A DNA stretch of 64,000 bases from Duganella rivi (GTDB taxonomy: Bacteria > Pseudomonadota > Gammaproteobacteria > Burkholderiales > Burkholderiaceae_D), in assembly GCF_009857435.1 (NCBI RefSeq), contig NZ_WWCK01000002.1, positions 1 through 64,000 on the forward strand, in the 5' to 3' direction. Every line of letters starts with the position of its first letter. The stretch's first letter is position 1. Below, piece by piece: positions 43,718 to 53,059 of this stretch. A model generated the notes under the pieces. It was not told the origin of the DNA, did not search any database, and was given only the letters and a program-made list of their open reading frames with translations. Position numbers and translations under genes: made by a program.

Positions 43718-44521
43718 GTGAAACGGATAGCAATCGGGCTCCAGTACGACGGCCAGGCGTGGCATGGTTATCAAAAGCAGGATCACGGCCTGACGGTGCA
43801 GGACAAGCTGGAGCAGGCGCTGCTGGAATTTGCCACGGTGCCGCTGGCCACTACCTGCGCCGGCCGTACCGACGCTGGTGTGCACGCCTCCGAGCAGGTA
43901 GTGCACTTTGATACCGATCTGAACCGCTTGCCGCACGCATGGGTGCGCGGGGTTAATGCCTTCCTACCGCCGTCGATCGGCGTGCGCTGGGCCAAGGAAC
44001 TGGAAGGCGATCCGGCTGAAGAGAACTTCTTCCACGCCCGTTTCAGTGCGCAGGCGCGCACTTATCACTACGTGTTGTACAACCATCAGGTGCGCTCGCC
44101 GCTGCTGAATGGCCGTGCTGGTTTTTACCATCACCAGCTGGACGTGGAGCGCATGCAGGAGGCGGTCAAGCCGCTGATCGGCACGCACGACTTCACCACC
44201 TTCCGCGCTGCGCACTGCCAGGCCAAGTCGCCGGTCAAGCTGATGCACGATATTCAGATTCGCAGGCAAGGTGATCTGATTATCTTCACGCTGAAAGCCA
44301 ATGCTTTCTTGCACCACATGGTGCGTAATTTGGTGGGTTCGCTGGTCTACATCGGGCAGGGCAGGGAAGAGGTTAGCTGGATGGGTGAGCTGCTGGCTGC
44401 GAAAAATCGCCAGATCGCCGCGCCGACCTTCATGCCGGACGGGTTGTACCTGGCCAAAATCGATTACGATGAAAAGTGGGCGCTGCCGCAGGAAACCAGC
44501 AGCCAGCTGCCGTGGTTCTAA
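43718..44521 (+). CDS. truA: tRNA pseudouridine(38-40) synthase
   Basis: A 267-residue enzyme that makes pseudouridine at positions 38-40 of the tRNA anticodon arm. The N-terminus is KRIAIGLQYDGQAWHGYQKQ. The catalytic Asp52 lies in TCAGRTDAGVHASEQVVHFD, and FLHHMVRNLVGSLVYIG near the C-terminus is a family signature. I start at the GTG at 43718, giving the normal length; an in-frame TTG at 43703 is less likely. Confidence 0.95.
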   Translation: MKRIAIGLQYDGQAWHGYQKQDHGLTVQDKLEQALLEFATVPLATTCAGRTDAGVHASEQVVHFDTDLNRLPHAWVRGVNAFLPPSIGVRWAKELEGDPAEENFFHARFSAQARTYHYVLYNHQVRSPLLNGRAGFYHHQLDVERMQEAVKPLIGTHDFTTFRAAHCQAKSPVKLMHDIQIRRQGDLIIFTLKANAFLHHMVRNLVGSLVYIGQGREEVSWMGELLAAKNRQIAAPTFMPDGLYLAKIDYDEKWALPQETSSQLPWF

Positions 44522-44540
44522 ACCTTCACCCCTAACGAAA

Positions 44541-44568
44541 GGGTCTGACCCCGTACGGGGGCAGACCC
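44541..44568. repeat. Extragenic palindrome, copy 4
   Basis: Imperfect 28-bp palindrome: GGGTCTGACCCC, GTAC, then GGGGGCAGACCC, one mismatched pair. It lies 20 bp after the truA stop and before trpF. GTGCGGGTT at 44582-44590 matches the outer arm of the other copies. Confidence 0.82.
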
Positions 44569-44622
44569 TGGCCGCAGCGGTGTGCGGGTTGTATTGGTGC
44601 TATCCGCGCTAAAAGGAAAAAC

Positions 44623-45318
44623 ATGCGTACACGTATCAAGATTTGCGGTTTAACCCGTGAGCAAGACGTACAAGCCGTGATGGCTTCGGGCGCAGATGCG
44701 ATCGGCTTCGTGTTCTATCCAAAAAGCCCACGCTACGTCACGCCCGAGCGTGCCGCTGAGTTGATCCGCACTGTGCCGCCGTTCATCACTACCGTCGGCC
44801 TGTTCGTCAACGCCTCGCCGGAAGAGGTGGCGGCAACCGTGAAGATCGCGCCGCTATCATTAATACAATTGCACGGCGACGAAACCGTGGCCGAAGGCGC
44901 GGCCATCGCCGCCGCCGCCGGACGCCAGTACATGAAAGTGTTCCGCGTCAAACCTGACACGCGCCCGGATGAACTGCTAGAATACGAGCAGGCAAACCGC
45001 GCCGCCAGTCCACTCTTCACCAGCCTGTTGCTGGATACCTATGTGGACGCCTACGGTGGTGCAGGAAAGGGTTTTGATTGGTCTCTCGTTCCAAAAGATC
45101 TCGCGCCTCGGGTCGTTTTGAGTGGTGGCTTGAGCGTACACAACGCGACTGACGCGGTGGTAGGTGTTCGTCCCTACGCTGTCGACATCAGTTCCGGTGT
45201 TGAAGCGTCCAAGGGAATCAAAGATGCCCGCAAGATTGCCGATTTTGTCACGGCGGTGCGGGTTGGAGATGCCACTATCGAAAGCGAAACCCATCATGAA
45301 AGCGCTGTTCCACGCTAA
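44623..45318 (+). CDS. trpF: Phosphoribosylanthranilate isomerase
   Basis: A 231-residue TIM-barrel enzyme of tryptophan synthesis. The N-terminus [20 protein letters not shown] holds the catalytic Cys, [17 protein letters not shown] follows, the catalytic Asp is in [19 protein letters not shown], and the phosphate-binding end is [11 protein letters not shown] and [15 protein letters not shown]. Its last 23 bases overlap the trpB start. A GGAAAAAC stretch precedes the ATG. Confidence 0.96.
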   Translation: MRTRIKICGLTREQDVQAVMASGADAIGFVFYPKSPRYVTPERAAELIRTVPPFITTVGLFVNASPEEVAATVKIAPLSLIQLHGDETVAEGAAIAAAAGRQYMKVFRVKPDTRPDELLEYEQANRAASPLFTSLLLDTYVDAYGGAGKGFDWSLVPKDLAPRVVLSGGLSVHNATDAVVGVRPYAVDISSGVEASKGIKDARKIADFVTAVRVGDATIESETHHESAVPR

Positions 45319-46516
45319 AGACTATGAATTACCCGACGCCAAAGGTCACTTTGGCCCCTACGGCGGCAGCTTTGTCGCCGAAACCCTGACTTACGCACTG
45401 GCCGAGCTCAACGAAGCCTACGCCAAGTACAGCAAAGACCCCGAGTTCCTCGAAGAATTCCGCTACGAGCTCAAGCACTTCGTCGGCCGCCCATCGCCGA
45501 TTTATCACGCCAAGCGCTGGTCGGAAATCGCCGGCGGCGCGCAGATTTACTTCAAGCGCGAAGACCTGAACCACACCGGCGCGCACAAGATTAACAACGT
45601 CATCGGTCAAGCGCTGCTGGCCAAGCGCATGGGCAAGCCGCGCATCATCGCGGAAACCGGCGCGGGCCAGCACGGCGTTGCCACCGCCACCATCTGCGCG
45701 CGCTTCGGCCTGGAGTGCGTGGTCTACATGGGCAGCGAAGACGTCAAGCGCCAGGCGCAAAACGTCTATCGCATGAAGCTGCTGGGCGCGACCGTGGTGC
45801 CGGTGGAGTCCGGCTCCAAGACCTTGAAGGACGCTCTCAATGAAGCGATGCGCGACTGGGTCACCAACATTGAAAACACCTTCTACATCATCGGCACCGT
45901 GGCCGGCCCGCATCCGTATCCGATGCTGGTGCGCGATTTCCAGTCGGTGATCGGCGAGGAATGCCTGGTGCAGATGCCGGAAATGACCGGCCGCCAGCCG
46001 GATTACGTGGTGGCCTGCATCGGCGGCGGTTCCAACGCCATGGGCATTTTCTACCCGTACATCGATGAGAAGAACACCAAGCTGGTGGGCGTGGAAGCGG
46101 CGGGCGAGGGCCTCGATGGCGATAAGCACGCAGCCTCGCTGACCAAGGGCTACCCGGGCGTGTTGCACGGCAACCGTACCTATTTGCTGCAAGATACGAA
46201 CGGCCAGATCATAGAGACGCACTCGGTCTCTGCCGGTCTCGACTATCCGGGCGTGGGCCCTGAGCACGCGTATTTGAAGGACAGCGGCCGCGCCCAGTAC
46301 GAGTCGATTACGGACGAGGAAGCGCTCAAAGCCTTCCACGATTGCTGTCATATTGAAGGCATCATCCCTGCGCTGGAGTCGTCGCACGCCTTGGCCTACG
46401 CGGCCAAGCTGGCGGCCACGCTGCCGAAGGATAAGATTATATTGGCCAACCTGTCGGGCCGAGGTGACAAGGACATGCATACGGTAGCAGAGCGTATGGG
46501 TCTGAACTTCAACTAA
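45296..46516 (+). CDS. trpB: Tryptophan synthase beta chain
   Basis: A 406-residue PLP enzyme joining indole and serine. The PLP lysine lies in [20 protein letters not shown]; the catalytic Glu and phosphate loop appear in [16 protein letters not shown] and [13 protein letters not shown] start at the ATG at 45296 ([20 protein letters not shown]), giving normal length. The start lies inside trpF in another frame, a 23-bp overlap, so translation is probably coupled. trpA follows 11 bp downstream. Confidence 0.97.
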   Translation: MKALFHAKDYELPDAKGHFGPYGGSFVAETLTYALAELNEAYAKYSKDPEFLEEFRYELKHFVGRPSPIYHAKRWSEIAGGAQIYFKREDLNHTGAHKINNVIGQALLAKRMGKPRIIAETGAGQHGVATATICARFGLECVVYMGSEDVKRQAQNVYRMKLLGATVVPVESGSKTLKDALNEAMRDWVTNIENTFYIIGTVAGPHPYPMLVRDFQSVIGEECLVQMPEMTGRQPDYVVACIGGGSNAMGIFYPYIDEKNTKLVGVEAAGEGLDGDKHAASLTKGYPGVLHGNRTYLLQDTNGQIIETHSVSAGLDYPGVGPEHAYLKDSGRAQYESITDEEALKAFHDCCHIEGIIPALESSHALAYAAKLAATLPKDKIILANLSGRGDKDMHTVAERMGLNFN

Positions 46517-46527
46517 GGAAACCGACA

Positions 46528-47325
46528 ATGTCCAAAATCGCAGCAACCTTCAGCGCGTTGAAAGCGCAAAACAAAACCGCGCTTGTTACTTTCATCACTG
46601 CCGGCGATCCAGCGCCGGAACTGACCGTGCCGCTGATGCATGCCCTGGTGGCAGGCGGCGCCGATATCCTGGAACTGGGCGTGCCGTTCTCCGACCCGAT
46701 GGCCGAAGGCCCGGTGATCCAGCGTGCGTGCGAACGCGCGCTGGCGCATGGCGTCGGCATCAAGGATGTGTTCGGCTATGTGGCCGAGTTCCGCAAAACC
46801 AACCAGACCACGCCGGTGGTGCTGATGGGTTATGCCAATCCGATCGAGCGCATTGGCCCGCAAGCGTTTATCGAGCAGTCGAAAGCGGTGGGCGCGGATG
46901 GCGCCATCGTGGTCGATTACCCGCCGGAAGAGTGCGAGGAATTTGCCGCCGCCATGCGCGCGGCCGAGCTGGACTTGATCTTCCTGCTGGCGCCGACCTC
47001 GACCGAGCAGCGCATTGAGCAGGTGGCCAAGGTCGGTGGCGGCTTCAGCTATTACGTCTCGCTGAAAGGCGTGACTGGCGCGGGCAATATCGATGTCGTG
47101 GACGTTGCCAACCGCCTGCAAGCCATCCGCAAGCACGTGAAGCTGCCGGTTGGGGTCGGCTTCGGCATCCGCGACGGCGCGACCGCGCGTGCCGTGGCCG
47201 AGGTGGCCGATGCGGTGGTGATCGGCAGCCGCATCATCCAGGAAATCGAAACTGTAGGCAAAGACCAGGCCGTCGCCGCCGTCCAGGCCTTCGCCGCTTC
47301 CATTCGCAGCGCTCTCGACGCCTGA
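46528..47325 (+). CDS. trpA: Tryptophan synthase alpha chain
   Basis: A 265-residue TIM-barrel subunit that releases indole from indole-3-glycerol phosphate and passes it to TrpB. Catalytic Glu is in [20 protein letters not shown], which also holds the conserved Asp. [19 protein letters not shown] and [16 protein letters not shown] are family marks. Standard length and order trpF-trpB-trpA. Confidence 0.97.
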   Translation: MSKIAATFSALKAQNKTALVTFITAGDPAPELTVPLMHALVAGGADILELGVPFSDPMAEGPVIQRACERALAHGVGIKDVFGYVAEFRKTNQTTPVVLMGYANPIERIGPQAFIEQSKAVGADGAIVVDYPPEECEEFAAAMRAAELDLIFLLAPTSTEQRIEQVAKVGGGFSYYVSLKGVTGAGNIDVVDVANRLQAIRKHVKLPVGVGFGIRDGATARAVAEVADAVVIGSRIIQEIETVGKDQAVAAVQAFAASIRSALDA

Positions 47326-47394
47326 CGTCGCTCAAAACCCGACTGCTCACCTTGATACATAGTTAAGTACTCGTTATGTTGAAAGGGAGCGGTT

Positions 47395-47667
47395 GTGCGC
47401 TTCGAATGGGATTCCCGCAAAGCTAAAGCTAACTTGCGCGTACACGGTGTGAGTTTTATAACGTTTCGGCTGGACTTTGATTCGATCAGTTATTTTGAAC
47501 AATTGGGCCAACAGTACGGCTTGTCTGCCGAGGAAATGATGTATATGTACCTGCGGCATATCGCTGGATCTGGTTATAAAGCTAATCTTGGTATTCTTAC
47601 TCTGAAAGAACGTGAAGAATTGAAGAAATCACTGGAGGCGGAGGGCGATCTCCCTCTGGAGGGGTAG
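47395..47667 (+). CDS. Chimeric toxin-antitoxin relic: BrnT N-terminus joined to an antitoxin C-terminus
   Basis: A 90-residue protein starting at GTG with a strong AAAGGGAG site. Residues 1-21 read RFEWDSRKAKANLRVHGVSF, the start of a BrnT ribonuclease toxin. From residue 22 the sequence changes to ITFRLDFDSISYFEQLGQQY and MMYMYLRHIAGSGYKANL, resembling the C-terminal half of the ribbon-helix-helix antitoxins paired with BrnT. An internal deletion joining toxin start to antitoxin end in frame would explain this. The toxin active site is gone, so toxicity is unlikely. TTGATA and TATGTT, 17 bp apart, form a possible promoter upstream. Assignment of both halves is from memory of the families. 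Confidence 0.6.
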   Translation: MRFEWDSRKAKANLRVHGVSFITFRLDFDSISYFEQLGQQYGLSAEEMMYMYLRHIAGSGYKANLGILTLKEREELKKSLEAEGDLPLEG

Positions 47668-47743
47668 TAGAAATCCTCTAAAGTTCGACAGGGGGGGCAG
47701 AAACGGCTACACTTCGGGCCTAAGTTAGCTGCAAGGAGAATTT

Positions 47744-48616
47744 ATGAGTTGGTTGGAAAAACTGCTGCCCCCACGTATCCAGCGTTCGGACGCGGGCGCG
47801 CGCAAGACCATGCCGGAAGGCCTGTGGGTCAAATGCCCATCGTGCGAAGCCGTGCTGTACCGCACCGACCTGGAGTCGAACCTGCACGTTTGCCCTAAGT
47901 GCGACCACCACATGCGCATCCGCGCCCGGGAGCGCCTCGACAGCCTGTTTGACGCCGGCGGCCGTTATGAAATCGGCATGGATACCCTGCCGGTCGATAC
48001 GCTGAAGTTCAAAGACAGCAAAAAATACCCAGACCGCCTCAAGCAAGCGATGGAAGCCACCGGCGAGACCGATGCGCTGATCGTCATGGGCGGCTCCATC
48101 ATGAGCCTGCCGGCCGTGGTGGCGTGCTTCGAATTCGAATTCATGGGCGGTTCCATGGGCTCCGTGGTGGGCGAGCGCTTCGTGCGCGGCGCGCAGATGG
48201 CGCTGGAACAGAAAGTACCGTTCATTTGCATCACCGCTACCGGCGGCGCCCGCATGCAAGAAGGCTTGCTGTCGCTGATGCAGATGGCGAAAACCACCGC
48301 CATGCTGACCAAGTTGTCGGATAAGAAACTGCCGTTCATCAGCGTGCTGACCGACCCGACCATGGGCGGCGTGTCCGCCTCGTTCGCCTTCATGGGCGAC
48401 GTGGTGATCGCTGAACCGAAAGCCCTGATCGGCTTCGCCGGCCCGCGCGTGATCGAGAACACCGTACGCGAAAAGCTGCCGGAAGGCTTCCAGCGCGCCG
48501 AGTTCCTGGTGCAGAAGGGCGCTGTCGACATGATCGTTGACCGCCGCAAGATGCGCGAAGAAATCGCCCGCCTGCTGGCATTGCTGCAAAATCAACCTGT
48601 AGAGGTTCTGGCCTAA
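47744..48616 (+). CDS. accD: Acetyl-CoA carboxylase, carboxyltransferase subunit beta
   Basis: A 290-residue subunit for malonyl-CoA formation in fatty acid synthesis. The N-terminal zinc ribbon uses Cys31, Cys34, Cys50 and Cys53 ([11 protein letters not shown] and HVCPKCDHH). The crotonase-fold core includes [38 protein letters not shown] and [26 protein letters not shown] precedes the start. It sits in the conserved order accD-folC-SPOR-cvpA-purF. Confidence 0.97.
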   Translation: MSWLEKLLPPRIQRSDAGARKTMPEGLWVKCPSCEAVLYRTDLESNLHVCPKCDHHMRIRARERLDSLFDAGGRYEIGMDTLPVDTLKFKDSKKYPDRLKQAMEATGETDALIVMGGSIMSLPAVVACFEFEFMGGSMGSVVGERFVRGAQMALEQKVPFICITATGGARMQEGLLSLMQMAKTTAMLTKLSDKKLPFISVLTDPTMGGVSASFAFMGDVVIAEPKALIGFAGPRVIENTVREKLPEGFQRAEFLVQKGAVDMIVDRRKMREEIARLLALLQNQPVEVLA

Positions 48617-48696
48617 GAATCGGCTATCGCTTCACGCTGCGGCGCGCAATCGGATATCATCCGGCCTGCGCGCCGTTTTCATTTCAGAGTCTCATC

Positions 48697-49986
48697 ATGT
48701 CGAACCTCCCAACTACTTTGCCTGCGTGGCTTGCGCTGCTTGAGTCGCGCCACGCCGAAACCGTCATCAACATGGGTCTTGACCGCGTTCTCGCCGTCAA
48801 GGAACGCCTGCAGCTGAGCTTTAGCTGCCCGACCATCATGGTGGCCGGCACCAATGGCAAGGGTTCGACCTGCTCGATGCTGGAATCGATCCTGATGCGT
48901 GCCGGTTATAAAGTCGGCCTGTACATCAAGCCGCACTTCCTCGATTTCAACGAGCGCGCCCGCATCAATGGCGACATGGCCAGCGATGAAACGCTGGTGG
49001 CCGCGTTCAACGCCGTTGAGGCGGCGCGCGGCGATATCTCGCTGACCTACTTCGAGTTCACTACCTTGGCCATCATGAAGCTGCTGTCGGAAGCCGGCAT
49101 GGATGTGGTGATCCTGGAAGTGGGCCTTGGCGGCCGCCTGGATGCGGTCAACATCATCGATGCCGATGTCTCCATCGTCACCAGCGTCGATATCGACCAC
49201 ACCGACTACCTCGGCGATACCCGCGAGAAGATCGGCTTCGAGAAAGCCGGCATTTTCCGCGCCGGCAAAACCGCGATCTGCTCGGATCCAGTGCCGCCGC
49301 AAGCACTGATCGACCACGCCAACACCATCGGCGCCGATCTGTGGCTGATGGGCCGCGATTTCAATTACTCCGGCGACAAGCAACAGTGGAGCTACGGCGG
49401 CCGCGGCCAGCGCCGCAATTCGCTGGCTTACCCAAGCCTGCGCGGCGCCAACCAGATCCTCAACGCTTGCGCCGCACTGGCTGCACTGGAAGCGCTGAAG
49501 CTGGAACTGCCGGTCGGCGCGCAGGAAGTGCGCACCGGCTTGGTCACGGTGGAACTGCCGGGCCGCTTCCAGGTGCTGCCGGGCCGTCCGACCACCATCT
49601 TCGATGTGGCGCACAATCCGCACGCTGCTTCCGCCCTGAATCAGAACCTCGGCAACATGGGCTTCCACCGCTACACCTACGCCGTGTTCGGCTCCATGCA
49701 AGACAAGGATATCGACGGCGTGATCGCCGCGATGTCCGAGCACATCGACCACTGGTGCCTCGCCACGCTGCCATCGCCGCGCTCGGCCACGGCGTCGGAG
49801 CTGGCGGCCAAGGTGCAAACCGTGCAGCCGGAACGCGACGAACGCACCATCAATGTGTTCGATGATCCTGCCGCTGCATACGCAAATGCCGTCAGCCGGG
49901 CCGGTGAGGATGATAGAATTGTGGTCTTTGGATCTTTCCTGACTGTCGCCGGTGTGATGGCGGCGCGAAAATCCTCACTCCACTGA
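48697..49986 (+). CDS. folC: Dihydrofolate synthase/folylpolyglutamate synthase
   Basis: A 429-residue Mur-ligase-like enzyme that makes dihydrofolate and adds glutamates to folate. The ATP loop is IMVAGTNGKGSTCSMLESIL, with YIKPHFLDFNERARING, EVGLGGRLDAVNIIDADVSI and DIDHTDYLGDTREKIGFEKA following as in the family. The C-terminal domain holds VFDVAHNPHAAS. Standard length. Confidence 0.96.
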   Translation: MSNLPTTLPAWLALLESRHAETVINMGLDRVLAVKERLQLSFSCPTIMVAGTNGKGSTCSMLESILMRAGYKVGLYIKPHFLDFNERARINGDMASDETLVAAFNAVEAARGDISLTYFEFTTLAIMKLLSEAGMDVVILEVGLGGRLDAVNIIDADVSIVTSVDIDHTDYLGDTREKIGFEKAGIFRAGKTAICSDPVPPQALIDHANTIGADLWLMGRDFNYSGDKQQWSYGGRGQRRNSLAYPSLRGANQILNACAALAALEALKLELPVGAQEVRTGLVTVELPGRFQVLPGRPTTIFDVAHNPHAASALNQNLGNMGFHRYTYAVFGSMQDKDIDGVIAAMSEHIDHWCLATLPSPRSATASELAAKVQTVQPERDERTINVFDDPAAAYANAVSRAGEDDRIVVFGSFLTVAGVMAARKSSLH

Positions 49987-50008
49987 ACGCACAGGACTGA
50001 AATCACGC

Positions 50009-50977
50009 ATGGGCTTGTTCTCGAAATCCGGTAAAAACAAGCAAGACGCTGGTCAAGACAGCGGCTTTTACACCAGCGCAGATGACCGGGCGGCGACCGA
50101 GCACGCCCGCTCCAAGCGCGCCTCGTCGGCCGACGGCGGCGCGACCAAGCGCCGTTCGCGCGACCGCGAAGAGGATGATCCGGTCTTGCCGGAAAAGAAA
50201 CGTGCACGCCGCCGCCTGGTTGGCGCCATCATGCTGGCGCTGGGCGTGGCCGTCGGCCTGCCGATGCTGCTCGATTCCGAGCCGAAACCGCTGTCGTCCG
50301 ACATCGATATCAAAATTCCATCCAAGGAAAAAACTGCTGAAGCGATTCCTGCACCAGCGCCGGCGCCAGTAGCGGCTGCCGCTACGCTGGACAGCAAGGA
50401 AGAAATCGTTGAAGACGTGAAGCCTGAGGTTAAACCTGCGCCGAAACCAGTCGCGCCGGTAGTGGCCGATACCGCCAAGCAGGAAGCCAAGGCCGAGCAA
50501 TTGGCCAAGGCCCAGGCCGAGCGCGAATTGAAAGCCCGCCAGGAAGCCGACTACAAGCAGGAGCTGGAACGCAAGCAAGCCGAGGCCAAAGCTGAAGCCA
50601 AGCTCAAAGCCGAAAAACAGGAAACCGAACGCAAGCTGGCTGAAGCCAAAGCCGCGAAAGCCGCTGAATCGGCCAAGCCGGCCGAATCCAAGCCTGCGGC
50701 CAAGTCCGAGGACGCGCGCGCACTGGCCATCCTCGAAGGCAAGCCAGCCGCCGCTGCTGAAAAATTCGTGCTGCAAGTAGCGGCCCTGAGCGATCAAGCC
50801 AAGGCCGACGAACTGCGCGCCAAACTGAAAAACGCGGGCATCAATTCCTTCACGCAGAAAACACCATCGGGCGTTACCCGTGTGCGTGTGGGGCCGTTCA
50901 GCAGCAAGGAAGAAGCCGAGAAGGTGAAGGCGAAGTTGAGCAGCATGGGCCTCGAAGGCCGCCTCGAAACCGTTTAA
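50009..50977 (+). CDS. SPOR-domain cell-division protein (DedD-like)
   Basis: A 322-residue bitopic membrane protein. A basic, charged cytoplasmic N-terminus (to about residue 68) is followed by one helix (LVGAIMLALGVAVGLPMLL), then a long periplasmic Lys/Ala/Glu-rich coiled region (about residues 130-235) and a C-terminal SPOR domain (EKFVLQVAALSDQAKADELR to RVRVGPFSSKEEAEKV). SPOR domains bind denuded septal peptidoglycan. Position between folC and cvpA is that of dedD in enterobacteria. Confidence 0.9.
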   Translation: MGLFSKSGKNKQDAGQDSGFYTSADDRAATEHARSKRASSADGGATKRRSRDREEDDPVLPEKKRARRRLVGAIMLALGVAVGLPMLLDSEPKPLSSDIDIKIPSKEKTAEAIPAPAPAPVAAAATLDSKEEIVEDVKPEVKPAPKPVAPVVADTAKQEAKAEQLAKAQAERELKARQEADYKQELERKQAEAKAEAKLKAEKQETERKLAEAKAAKAAESAKPAESKPAAKSEDARALAILEGKPAAAAEKFVLQVAALSDQAKADELRAKLKNAGINSFTQKTPSGVTRVRVGPFSSKEEAEKVKAKLSSMGLEGRLETV

Positions 50978-50990
50978 CGCGCCGAACGAC

Positions 50991-51479
50991 GTGACGATTT
51001 TCGATTACCTGGTGATCTTCGTGCTGGCCACGTCGGTCATTATCGGCGTGGTGCGCGGACTGGTGAAAGAAGTGCTGTCGCTGCTGAGCTGGGTGATTGC
51101 CTTTGTGGCCGCCAATGCTTACGCGGCGCCGCTGGCCGCGATGCTGCCGTCGGTGATCCCGGGCGAGGTGCTGCGCCTGATCGTTGCCTTTATCGCACTG
51201 TTTATCGGTGCGCGGATTTTAATGGGCCTGTTGTCGCTGGCGCTGGACGCCTTGATCGACGCGGGCGGCTTGAGCCTGCTGGATCGCTTGCTGGGCATGC
51301 TGTTCGGTGTCGGCCGCGGGCTTGTAATTGTGTTGGCTGCCGTCATCTTATGTGGGATGACCTCGCTGCCGAAGCAGGATTTTTGGAAGCATGCTGTCTT
51401 GAGTCCGTACGCTGAGCAGGGCGCTCGCATGGTCAAGCAATACCTTCCCGCTGCAATGGCGCAGCACGTGAATTTTTGA
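50991..51479 (+). CDS. cvpA: CvpA family membrane protein
   Basis: A 162-residue inner-membrane protein with four predicted helices, beginning TIFDYLVIFVLATSVIIGVV and containing VRGLVKEVLSLLSWVIAFVA and LGMLFGVGRGLVIVLAAVIL. CvpA is required for colicin V production and influences cell-envelope properties; its molecular role is unsettled. Start is GTG, 13 bp after the SPOR gene. It is followed by purF, as in many proteobacteria. Confidence 0.93.
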   Translation: MTIFDYLVIFVLATSVIIGVVRGLVKEVLSLLSWVIAFVAANAYAAPLAAMLPSVIPGEVLRLIVAFIALFIGARILMGLLSLALDALIDAGGLSLLDRLLGMLFGVGRGLVIVLAAVILCGMTSLPKQDFWKHAVLSPYAEQGARMVKQYLPAAMAQHVNF

Positions 51480-51530
51480 ATTCTTTAAATCTGCGTTTTT
51501 AATCTGAAGTACCAGTCCAGGAGCATCATC

Positions 51531-53057
51531 ATGTGTGGCATCGTCGGCGTCGTATCCCATCAACCTGTCAACCAAATGCTGTATGACGCCTTGTTGCTGT
51601 TGCAACACCGCGGTCAGGATGCGGCGGGTATCGCGACCAATCACAGCAGCATGTTCGCCATGCACAAGGCCAACGGCCTGGTGCGCGACGTGTTCCGTAC
51701 CCGTAATATGCGTACGCTGCAAGGCAACTCCGGTATCGGCCACTGCCGCTACCCAACCGCCGGCTCGTCGAGCGAGGAAGAAGCGCAGCCGTTCTACGTC
51801 AACGCACCATTCGGCATCACGCTGGCGCACAACGGCAACCTGACCAACTGGGAACAGCTCAAGAAGGAAATGTTCCTGAATGACCGTCGCCACATCAACA
51901 CCGACTCCGATTCGGAAGTGCTGCTGAACGTGCTGGCGCACGAAATCCAGAAAGCCACCGTCGATATTTCGATCGACGCCAATACCATCTTTGAAGCCGT
52001 GACCGTGCTGCATCGCCGTGTGCGCGGCGGCTACGCTGCCGTGGCGCAGATCGCCGGCGTCGGCTTGCTGGCTTTCCGCGATCCGTTCGGCATTCGTCCG
52101 CTGTGCCTGGGCATCAACGAAACCCCGGAAGGCGTGGAATACCTGATCGCTTCGGAATCGGTGGCGCTGGAAGGCATGGGCTTCCGCTTCGTGCGCGACA
52201 TCGCGCCGGGCGAAGCAGTCTTCATCGACAACGACAAGCAACTGCATTCGCGCCAGTGCGCCGACAATCCGACCTTGAATCCATGCGTGTTCGAGTTCGT
52301 CTACCTCGCGCGTCCTGACTCGGTGATCGACGGCGCGTCGGTCTACGCCACCCGCCTGAAAATGGGCGAATACCTGGCCGAGAAGATCAAGCGCGAACTG
52401 AAAGACATGAAGATCGACGTGGTGATGCCGATCCCGGATTCGTCGCGTCCTGCCGCCATCCAGTTGGCGCTGGCGCTGAACGTAGAGTACCGCGAAGGCT
52501 TCATCAAGAACCGCTACATCGGCCGTACCTTCATCATGCCGGGCCAGGCGGCGCGCAAGAAATCGGTGCGCCAAAAGCTGAATGCCATCCCGGACGAATT
52601 CAAGGACAAGGTCGTGCTGCTGGTCGATGACTCCATCGTGCGCGGCACCACCAGCCGCGAGATCGTGCAGATGGCGCGCGACTCGGGCGCGAAGAAAGTG
52701 ATCTTTGCGTCGGCTGCGCCGCCAGTGATCTACCCGAACGTGTACGGCATCGATATGCCGACCCGCGACGAGCTGATCGCCCACGGCCGCACCGTGGAAG
52801 AAGTGTGCAAGGAAATCACCGCCGATGCGCTGGTGTACCAGGACATCGACGCGCTGAAACGCGCCATCTCGGATGTGAATCCGGCGCTGACCAACTTTGA
52901 GGCGTCGTGCTTCGACGGCGTGTACGTAACCGGCGACGTGACCAAGGAATACCTGGACAAGCTGGAATACGCGCGTCACAACCCGACCAAGGCCAAGGCG
53001 CCGGAAGATGCGGCCCGTTCGCAGCTGAACCTGAACCTCGCCGCCACCGAAGCGTAA
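51531..53057 (+). CDS. purF: Amidophosphoribosyltransferase
   Basis: A 508-residue enzyme for the first step of purine synthesis, transferring glutamine nitrogen to PRPP. Cys2, exposed after Met removal, is the glutaminase nucleophile (MCGIVGVVSHQPVNQML). The glutaminase part includes HRGQDAAGI and GNLTNWEQLK; the phosphoribosyl part has the PRPP loop VVLLVDDSIVRGTTSREIV. AGGAGC precedes the ATG. The stop lies two bases before the next start. Confidence 0.97.
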   Translation: MCGIVGVVSHQPVNQMLYDALLLLQHRGQDAAGIATNHSSMFAMHKANGLVRDVFRTRNMRTLQGNSGIGHCRYPTAGSSSEEEAQPFYVNAPFGITLAHNGNLTNWEQLKKEMFLNDRRHINTDSDSEVLLNVLAHEIQKATVDISIDANTIFEAVTVLHRRVRGGYAAVAQIAGVGLLAFRDPFGIRPLCLGINETPEGVEYLIASESVALEGMGFRFVRDIAPGEAVFIDNDKQLHSRQCADNPTLNPCVFEFVYLARPDSVIDGASVYATRLKMGEYLAEKIKRELKDMKIDVVMPIPDSSRPAAIQLALALNVEYREGFIKNRYIGRTFIMPGQAARKKSVRQKLNAIPDEFKDKVVLLVDDSIVRGTTSREIVQMARDSGAKKVIFASAAPPVIYPNVYGIDMPTRDELIAHGRTVEEVCKEITADALVYQDIDALKRAISDVNPALTNFEASCFDGVYVTGDVTKEYLDKLEYARHNPTKAKAPEDAARSQLNLNLAATEA

Positions 53058-53059
53058 CT

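Noticed and set aside
9288..44568. The repeated palindromes as a CRISPR array
   Set aside because: Copies are kilobases apart, each is itself palindromic, and there are no spacers or cas genes.
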